A stretch of DNA of 11,336 bases from an uncultured Clostridia bacterium. GTDB taxonomy: Bacteria > Bacillota > Clostridia > Oscillospirales > Ruminococcaceae. Made by a program: the position numbers and the translations under genes. The stretch's first letter is position 1. The number at the start of each line of letters is the position of its first letter. Positions 5,547 through 11,336 of the stretch are shown here, piece after piece. The stretch lies in assembly GCA_937893735.1 (NCBI GenBank), contig CALBGD010000073.1, positions 1 to 11,336 on the forward strand, given 5' to 3'. The notes beneath the pieces were generated by a model that was given only the letters and a program-made list of their open reading frames with translations, was not told where the DNA came from and searched no databases.

Positions 5547-7384
5547 TTAACGTCGTTGGATACCAGTCCGAGTACGTTTTCCTCCACTGCGGAGCCTGTC
5601 ACCTCGTCCAGCCTGATATATTCAGCGCCCATGCGCTCGGCTATTTTCCGCGCGAATCCGAACCGGATATAGCTGTTCTCAGTATCCAGCACCATAGTCC
5701 CCGCCTGAGCCAGACTTATCCGCTCTGCCACTGAAAGTGCGTCCTCAAACGCGTCCGTACTGTTAAGCGGAACATTCGCCCTGCCGTCGGATATCAGCAC
5801 CAGATATTGCAGGGCGTCTGGCATTCGTATGCGCTCAGCACGGAGAAGCTCTGCCGCTGCGGCCAGTCCTGCTGCCAGCGGAGTTTTTCCGCCGGTAGGA
5901 AGCTCGTCCATGCGCCTGCGTGCAAGCTCCGGGCTGGAGGTTATGCTGAGCAGCACCTGAGCTCCGCTGCCGCGGAATGCCACAACTCCCACACGGTCGC
6001 GTTTCTGATACGCCTCTGAAAGCAGACCGCGCACTGCGCCTTTTACTGCCCTCATACGGCGCTTTGCCCCCATCGAGCCGCTCGCGTCCACCACGAACAG
6101 GATAGTGGCTCCGGTACGCTTTTCGCGTATTTTGCAGCGCAGATCTGAGCTCCTGACTGCTATGCTCATTCCCTCTGGAGGGGGCCTCTGCCGCTGGTTG
6201 AGAGCCGCACAGCACAGCGTTGGTATCAGCGCCACATCACGGCATTTGCCCGATGGAATGGTGCTGCGGACATATCTTCCGCTCAGCTCGCCTGCAATGG
6301 TCCTGCTGCGTTTTCCGCTGCCTCCATTTTTTCCGTAATTCGCTTTTATTCCGTCCGCGGAAAGCGGCAGCTCGCTCCCGGCGCGTTCGACGCTGCCGGG
6401 CTGATCATCCGGCTCTTCCGGCTGGGAAGCCTGCTGCGGAGTATCAGCGGTGTTTTCTTCAGCCGCCTCGTTTTCCGGGCTGTCCTCGCTGGATCGTTCC
6501 TGAGCCGATTCAGAATTTCCCGCAGCTTCAGCGGGTGGTGCATTCCTCATTCTGTACGGAAGTACCATCTGCGCAGCGCCGGAAACGTCCTCGTCGCTGA
6601 CCATGCAGCCGCCCCGCCATGCGCACAGCGCTCTTGCGGTCTCGGCAAGGATAATTTCACAGCGGTTGCCTTCGCAGCAAGCCCTGTCAGCGGTGAGCGC
6701 GATAAGCTGCATCGTTTCCTCGGGAACGGTTATTTCTTTCAGCCTGCATGAAGCGGCTGATATTTTTTCCGCAAGAAGTTCTTCCTCATACTGGTATTTG
6801 CGGCAGAACATCTCCGGACCGCGTTCATATTCCAGTCGGCGCCGTATTATCTCAGCGCGTATCTGCACGTCTTTTTCGCTCTGCGCGCTTACAAATAGTC
6901 CGAATCTGTCCAGAAGCTGCGGGTGCAGAGCTCCCTCCTCGGGATTCATCGTTCCGACAGGAATACAGCGGCAGGAATGGCGGTATGATATTCCCTCGCG
7001 CTGTATGATATTTTCTCCGGAGGACACAACCTCCGTCAGAATATTTGAAATATGCGTGCCGAGAAGATTTATCTCGTCCACATAGAGAAAATTGCCGTCC
7101 GCTTCATACAGCAGGCCTTTTTCAAACTTCCTCCCGCCGTCATTCACGGCACTGGAAAGGTCAAGAGTACCTACCAGCCTGTCCTCGGTAACGTTGAGCG
7201 GGATCTCCACCACGCGCCGTCCCGCCGCAGATGCAAGCCCTCGCACCAGCGTAGACTTAGCGGTGCCCTTTTCTCCGGCAATAAGCACGCCGCCAATCGC
7301 TGGGTTCACCGCATTCAGGATAAGAGCCAGCTTCAGCCGCTCCTGACCAGTGACCGCCGTAAACGGAAACGGAAATCTGCTCAT
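5543..7384 (-). CDS. chlD: ChlD/BchD-like chelatase subunit (AAA+ plus VWA), putative cobaltochelatase
   Basis: A 613-residue protein with three parts. Residues 1-280 are an AAA+ domain with Walker [10 protein letters not shown] (37-45), Walker B FLYVDE (99-104), sensor-like GTMNPEEG (144-151) and Arg160. Residues about 283-342 form an acidic, Pro/Ser/Gln-rich linker. The C-terminal VWA domain has a complete metal-ion-dependent adhesion site: DASGSMG (433-439), Thr501 and Asp533 in ISDG. ChlD-type subunits pair with ChlI to form the ATPase motor that drives metal insertion by ChlH/CobN. Both Walker motifs are intact here, whereas photosynthetic BchD/ChlD proteins often have a degenerate site, so this subunit may itself bind ATP. 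It overlaps the chlI stop through ATGA and has no clear ribosome site, implying coupled translation. The cobalt assignment rests on context; sequence alone would also allow magnesium chelatase. Confidence 0.9.
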   Translation of the reverse strand: MSRFPFPFTAVTGQERLKLALILNAVNPAIGGVLIAGEKGTAKSTLVRGLASAAGRRVVEIPLNVTEDRLVGTLDLSSAVNDGGRKFEKGLLYEADGNFLYVDEINLLGTHISNILTEVVSSGENIIQREGISYRHSCRCIPVGTMNPEEGALHPQLLDRFGLFVSAQSEKDVQIRAEIIRRRLEYERGPEMFCRKYQYEEELLAEKISAASCRLKEITVPEETMQLIALTADRACCEGNRCEIILAETARALCAWRGGCMVSDEDVSGAAQMVLPYRMRNAPPAEAAGNSESAQERSSEDSPENEAAEENTADTPQQASQPEEPDDQPGSVERAGSELPLSADGIKANYGKNGGSGKRSRTIAGELSGRYVRSTIPSGKCRDVALIPTLCCAALNQRQRPPPEGMSIAVRSSDLRCKIREKRTGATILFVVDASGSMGAKRRMRAVKGAVRGLLSEAYQKRDRVGVVAFRGSGAQVLLSITSSPELARRRMDELPTGGKTPLAAGLAAAAELLRAERIRMPDALQYLVLISDGRANVPLNSTDAFEDALSVAERISLAQAGTMVLDTENSYIRFGFARKIAERMGAEYIRLDEVTGSAVEENVLGLVSNDVK

Positions 7385-8406
7385 CTGGTTTCACGGCTTT
7401 CTATCATTTCAAAAACGGAGCTGATGTCAAGGCGCTGTTCTTCAAACGGCTTGCGGCGCATTCTGTGCGGAAGCACAAGTTCTGCCGCCAGCTTCATGTC
7501 CGCCTTTTCCACGGAGCTTCTTCCTTCGTAGGCGGCATTTGTGACCGCCGCCTTTATCATTGCGATATCCGCGCGGTGACCGTCCACGCCCAGGCTGACC
7601 GATATCTCAGCCGCCAAACGCAGTATGTCATCGGAATAGGACACTTTTCCCATCAGCTCATGCGCTTCGCTTATACGGTGCCGGAGCTTTTCCTGCTCGG
7701 GCTGCCATTCAGCCAGAAAAGCCTCAGGGTCGCTTTCGTATGCAAGGTATCGCTTTACGACTTCAGTGCGCAGCCCGATATCGGATTCCCCCCGGACATC
7801 TGCCACAAGTCCGAATCTGTCAAGCAGCTGCGGACGAAGGTCGCCCTCCTCGGGATTCATCGTTCCAACAAGGACAAATTTTGCAGGGTGGCTGAAAGAA
7901 ACACCCTCACGCTCGACATTATTTACGCCCATTGCCGCTGAATCAAGTATAACATCTACAACATGATCGTCCAGCAGATTTATTTCGTCTATGTACAGAA
8001 TATTCCGATTCGCCTCAGCAAGTATACCAGGCTCAAAATGCTTTTCACCTGTTGTCAGAGCCTTTTCTATATCAAGAGTTCCTACGACCCTGTCCTCGGT
8101 AGCGCTCACCGGAAGGTCTACCACTCTCATTCTGCACAGCACAGTCTCTGGGTCTTTCTTTCTGCGGCATTCGTCGCACTGACAGCTCACATCGTCCGGG
8201 TCGCAGGAAAACGGACAGCCCTTTACCTCGCGGCGCTCCGGGAGGACCTGCGTGAGAGCACGGACTGCCGTGGATTTTGCCGTACCCTTTTCGCCCTTTA
8301 TGAGTACCCCGCCCAGTGCCGGATTTATCAGGTTGAGTATCAGTGCGCGCTTCATTTTCTCCTGTCCGACTATCGCAGTGAACGGGAAATATGCTTTCTG
8401 TTTCAT
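7381..8406 (-). CDS. chlI: ChlI/BchI-like AAA+ chelatase ATPase with a Cys-rich insertion, putative cobaltochelatase
   Basis: A 341-residue AAA+ ATPase of normal ChlI/BchI length. It has Walker [10 protein letters not shown] (38-46), Walker B ILYIDE (136-141), the family's [20 protein letters not shown] block (181-200) with Arg197 as a possible arginine finger, and a helical C-terminal lid. ChlI rings hydrolyse ATP and, with ChlD, drive metal insertion by ChlH/CobN. Six cysteines lie between Walker A and B (64, 68, 75, 77, 80, 91), a likely zinc-type site; the paired ChlD lacks this segment. The start codon shares one base with the cobN stop (TGATG), and GAGGGTGAT lies just upstream. Given cobN before it and the cbi genes after it, cobalt is the likely metal, although the family is often labelled magnesium chelatase. 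Confidence 0.93.
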   Translation of the reverse strand: MKQKAYFPFTAIVGQEKMKRALILNLINPALGGVLIKGEKGTAKSTAVRALTQVLPERREVKGCPFSCDPDDVSCQCDECRRKKDPETVLCRMRVVDLPVSATEDRVVGTLDIEKALTTGEKHFEPGILAEANRNILYIDEINLLDDHVVDVILDSAAMGVNNVEREGVSFSHPAKFVLVGTMNPEEGDLRPQLLDRFGLVADVRGESDIGLRTEVVKRYLAYESDPEAFLAEWQPEQEKLRHRISEAHELMGKVSYSDDILRLAAEISVSLGVDGHRADIAMIKAAVTNAAYEGRSSVEKADMKLAAELVLPHRMRRKPFEEQRLDISSVFEMIESRETR

Positions 8407-11336
8407 CAGGAATCACCCTCAATTCTGTTTTCTGTTTCGAGATATGCGCGGCGTATTGCCTCAAGCTGCTCCTCAGTGGCGTCCCAATAGCTGCGGCGGC
8501 TGTATTCCTCCATCTGCTCCAGTATCTCCATATAGGCGTAAGGATTGTTTTCCGCCATGCGGCGCCGCATTTCTTCGTTTTCAGCATAGGCGGCACAGAG
8601 GTCGTTGTATACCCACTGCTCCACCGCCCCGGTTGTGGCGGCAAGACCCATGATATTTTCAAAGCGCTCGGATATCTTCTGTGCGCCATGATATTTATGA
8701 GCAAGCATTCCGTCTATCCATTTCGGATTCAGCATACGGGTGCGTATTCCCTTGGCAACGGCCCTTTCGGCAGTCTCTGTCACCGGAACCGCTCCAGTGG
8801 TGTCGGTGACTAGCATGACAGCCTTTTTGCCTCTCACCATTTCGACTGATTTTGCCAGACCTCCGAAAAATTCATAATAATGATCAAGGTCGGTTATCTC
8901 ATATTCGTTATTGTCACGGACCTGAGATACTATCTCAACGCTTTTCAGATTCTGCTCATAAAGATTTTCAATATCCCTGCCGCGCATTTTCCGGTTATAG
9001 ACATAGTGCAGGGACGACAGGAACTGGCTGCCTATCTGCTCCTCCTTTTCCCATGCCTTTGTTTCGATTATAGAAGTAATTCCTGTGCCATACTCGCCCT
9101 CTCGCGGACCGAAGATCCTTGTGACGGACAGCTCCTGCGCCTCCTGCTCGTCATAGCCGCGATCCAGGAGATAGCTGCGTATTTTCTCAGAATTTGCTTT
9201 CATATAGTTTTGCTCGGGAGTTTCGTCTGCTTCGTTCACAAGATGGAACAGGTCGTCGAGATTATCAATGATGTTCGGGAAAAGGTCGCGGAAAAATCCG
9301 CATATATTGACCGTGACATCAGTTCGTGGTCTGCCGAGCTCCTCAGCCGGAATAAGCTCGTATTTAGGATTCCATGCAGAATTCCCTTTTGCAAGCCGCG
9401 CGCCCAAGTATGCCATTATCTGACCCACTGTTTCGCCCTGTGTACGGGAGGTTTCCAGTCCCCATAATATCACGGCAGTAGAATTCGGATAACTGCCATT
9501 CTGCTCATAATAAGTCCTTATGGTGTTCTCTGCAATTCTCGCGCCCCTCTGGTATGCCGTAATAGTAGGAACGAACCGCTGGTCAAACTGATATAAGTTA
9601 TACCCGGAAGGCAGTACCTCCGGACTGCGGTATATGTCGCCCGCCGCCTTTGCCGGAATAAAACCTCCGGAAAGGGCGTTCAGCAGCTGCTCATTTTCTG
9701 CATTTGATCTTACCGCACGGTATCGTTCGCGTCCATAGCAAATGGTTTTTTCCAGCTTGTCAGGGATCTTTTCTGCGTTGAAATATCTGCTGAAGCAGTC
9801 CTCCGCAAGCGCATTTATACGCCGGAGCTGCTCGCCTCCGGATCCCTCCGCTGCGTTAAGGTCGAGCCCAAGCTCTTCAGCAGAGATCATGCTGAGCGAC
9901 GGAATATCATCATGCGGCTTTTTCAGCAGCTCCCTTACATAGCAGAGCGCCTCATCATCAGAGTAATCCTGTCCGAACACATGAAGCCCCTTCGGGATAA
10001 GAGAGCTGTTCATGCGGTAAAGCTCCTTTTCCAGCTGGTCTGTATCAGACGGAAGATTAAGTTCCCCGGCAAGCGCGGCGATATTCTTTTCCACCTCGCG
10101 TGCGGAGCTCTCGGAAAACGTCTGCTGATGATGCAGCTCGTCCAGCATTGCAGAGAGACGCGCGTATTCTCCGTACAGCCCTCCCTGGACAAACACGGGG
10201 GGCTGATATCCAACCAGTGCCGCGTGAGAGCGCCGTTTCGCTATCGTTGCCTCCGACGGATTACCGCAGTAGTACAGATAAAAATGCGGTATATCACCCA
10301 GCAGCAGGTCAGGATAGCAGCTTCCGCTCATGCCGCACTCCTTGCCCTTAAGGAATTCGAGAGTCCCATGGGTTCCAATGTGTATTATCGCGTCTGCGCC
10401 GAACTTATCGCGGAGATACCTGTAAAATGCGATATACTGATGATGCGGCGGTATGGATTTGTCGTGATACAGCTTGTCCTGCTGCTCATGAACTCCGCGG
10501 GAGGGCTGCAATCCAACCAGCACATTTCCATAGGCAGCTGCTGGTATGAGAAAATCCCCGTTGTCATCGGTCATGATGTCGCCGCCGGGCTCGCCCCACG
10601 CGTCTATTACCGCCTGTCTGTCGGAAAATCCTGCGAGGAACTTTTTGTACTCAGCCAGAGGGTAAGTGCTCATTCTGCCGGTATCGTTGTATTTTCCGGT
10701 ATTCACTAGTCCGCCGCTCACAAAATCAGTCATGAGCTGTTCCGCTGAAATTTCCTCCGTGTCATAACCGCTGCCTTTCAGAAGGGTCAATATAGATGAA
10801 ACAGACTGGAACGTATCAAGGAATGCGCCTCCGAAAACGTTGGCTTCACCCGGCGGATAATTATAGCAGATAACCGCTACCTTCTTCTTGGAGTTCTCCT
10901 TTTTGCGCAGGGATATGTATTTTGCCGTGCGGCTTATCAACGACTCCAGACGCTCGTCTATCACTTTTATCTCGTCGGTGGTGACGTCAAAATCCGCATT
11001 GTAGAGGGGCTGCGTCTTTGCGCCTATGGGGAGCGTCATGACTGCACCGTCCTGTTCAGGCAGCATAACCGAAATAAGCACCTCTGACGGCGTGCTTCCC
11101 TGTACGGATTCAGCCCATTCCTGCTCAGTGCGACGTGAAATGAAAAATGGGTGCAGATACGGGAGATTCAGTTCCTTAAGCAGGTCGGTGCCGGCGGCAA
11201 TATTGCCGCCCATAGGTCCGGCGCTAAGGCGGAATGACATGAAATTCAATAGGATATCAGGCTTGACGGGCAAAAATCCAGTCAGCAGCTTGCGAAGGCT
11301 GCCGTCGTTAACGCTGTCAGAGCCGGAAACCGCTAT
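8406..11336 (-). CDS. cobN: Cobaltochelatase large subunit CobN, 5' end outside window
   Basis: The frame is open from the window edge at 11336 to the TGA at 8406 (976 residues visible). CobN is commonly about 1200-1280 residues, so roughly the first 250 are missing. A TTG at 11273 is in frame but is not the start, since coding continues upstream. Conserved CobN/ChlH blocks (visible numbering) are [15 protein letters not shown] (158-172), [10 protein letters not shown] (246-255) and [20 protein letters not shown] (319-338). Near the C-terminus are LNPKWIDGM and [12 protein letters not shown]. The subunit binds the tetrapyrrole and inserts metal using energy from the ChlI/ChlD motor. CobN proper acts on hydrogenobyrinic acid a,c-diamide in the aerobic pathway; here it lies with anaerobic-pathway genes, so the true substrate is uncertain. 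It shares one base with the start of chlI. Confidence 0.93.
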   Translation of the reverse strand: MAVSGSDSVNDGSLRKLLTGFLPVKPDILLNFMSFRLSAGPMGGNIAAGTDLLKELNLPYLHPFFISRRTEQEWAESVQGSTPSEVLISVMLPEQDGAVMTLPIGAKTQPLYNADFDVTTDEIKVIDERLESLISRTAKYISLRKKENSKKKVAVICYNYPPGEANVFGGAFLDTFQSVSSILTLLKGSGYDTEEISAEQLMTDFVSGGLVNTGKYNDTGRMSTYPLAEYKKFLAGFSDRQAVIDAWGEPGGDIMTDDNGDFLIPAAAYGNVLVGLQPSRGVHEQQDKLYHDKSIPPHHQYIAFYRYLRDKFGADAIIHIGTHGTLEFLKGKECGMSGSCYPDLLLGDIPHFYLYYCGNPSEATIAKRRSHAALVGYQPPVFVQGGLYGEYARLSAMLDELHHQQTFSESSAREVEKNIAALAGELNLPSDTDQLEKELYRMNSSLIPKGLHVFGQDYSDDEALCYVRELLKKPHDDIPSLSMISAEELGLDLNAAEGSGGEQLRRINALAEDCFSRYFNAEKIPDKLEKTICYGRERYRAVRSNAENEQLLNALSGGFIPAKAAGDIYRSPEVLPSGYNLYQFDQRFVPTITAYQRGARIAENTIRTYYEQNGSYPNSTAVILWGLETSRTQGETVGQIMAYLGARLAKGNSAWNPKYELIPAEELGRPRTDVTVNICGFFRDLFPNIIDNLDDLFHLVNEADETPEQNYMKANSEKIRSYLLDRGYDEQEAQELSVTRIFGPREGEYGTGITSIIETKAWEKEEQIGSQFLSSLHYVYNRKMRGRDIENLYEQNLKSVEIVSQVRDNNEYEITDLDHYYEFFGGLAKSVEMVRGKKAVMLVTDTTGAVPVTETAERAVAKGIRTRMLNPKWIDGMLAHKYHGAQKISERFENIMGLAATTGAVEQWVYNDLCAAYAENEEMRRRMAENNPYAYMEILEQMEEYSRRSYWDATEEQLEAIRRAYLETENRIEGDS

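Noticed and set aside
5543..8406. Magnesium chelatase for chlorophyll synthesis
   Set aside because: No other chlorophyll gene is present and the partners are CobN and anaerobic cobalamin enzymes; the name would reflect family labelling only.
8072..8704. Minus-strand open frame of 210 codons across the cobN/chlI junction
   Set aside because: It is an alternative frame inside two well-supported genes; its translation is low-complexity, Arg/Pro-rich and has no motif.
9912..10709. Long plus-strand open frame (265 codons) opposite cobN, and similar plus-strand frames such as 3480-4220 and 648-1130
   Set aside because: Each lies fully opposite a gene with strong conserved motifs. The translations show no recognisable domain and follow from codon bias of the real gene.
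11271..11273. TTG at this point as the cobN start codon
   Set aside because: The same frame stays open for 21 more codons to the window edge, and CobN needs about 250 further N-terminal residues, so the true start is outside.

Overview
The window is a stretch of one cobalamin (vitamin B12) biosynthesis locus. Every gene I can support is on the minus strand, so the transcript runs from high to low coordinates. The gene set is the anaerobic (early cobalt insertion) corrin-ring pathway: cbiD, cbiF, cbiG, cbiH, cbiJ and cbiE. It sits with a three-subunit CobN/ChlI/ChlD-type ATP-dependent metal chelatase. This pathway, the moderate GC content, the strong AGGAGG-type ribosome sites and a short Gram-positive-style lipoprotein with a Ser/Asn-rich tether suggest an anaerobic Firmicute, plausibly a gut Clostridia/Ruminococcus-like organism. 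The taxonomic guess is inference; no rRNA or other marker is present.

Layout in transcription order. (1) 11336-8406: cobN, the large chelatase subunit, whose 5' end lies outside the window. (2) 8406-7381: chlI-like AAA+ ATPase with an unusual cysteine cluster. (3) 7384-5543: chlD-like AAA+/VWA subunit. (4) 5496-4939: a lipoprotein of unknown function. It has its own strong ribosome site and a possible weak promoter, and is bounded by the only two real intergenic gaps in the window. (5) 4938-4851: an 88-base gap dense in inverted repeats that can form competing hairpins. One hairpin with a T-run would be an intrinsic terminator for plus-strand transcripts. (6) 4850-3711 cbiD, 3718-2963 cbiF, 2966-1932 cbiG, 1935-1210 cbiH, 1217-459 cbiJ and 471-1 cbiE (3' end outside the window), all overlapping the next gene by 4 to 13 bases.

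How the genes work together: CobN with the ChlI/ChlD motor presumably inserts cobalt into a tetrapyrrole. CbiF methylates C11, CbiG opens the lactone and loses the two-carbon fragment, CbiD methylates C1, CbiJ reduces cobalt-precorrin-6A and CbiE methylates C5. CbiH acts earlier, at C17 with ring contraction. CbiT, CbiL, CbiC, CbiA and a CbiK/CbiX chelatase are not seen here and may lie outside the window. There are no RNA genes, mobile elements or CRISPR arrays, and no cobalamin riboswitch inside the window; one would be expected upstream of position 11336.

The least ordinary parts are the lipoprotein embedded in the operon, the competing-hairpin spacer before cbiD, the Cys-rich insertion in the ChlI subunit, and the pairing of a CobN-type chelatase with the anaerobic pathway.
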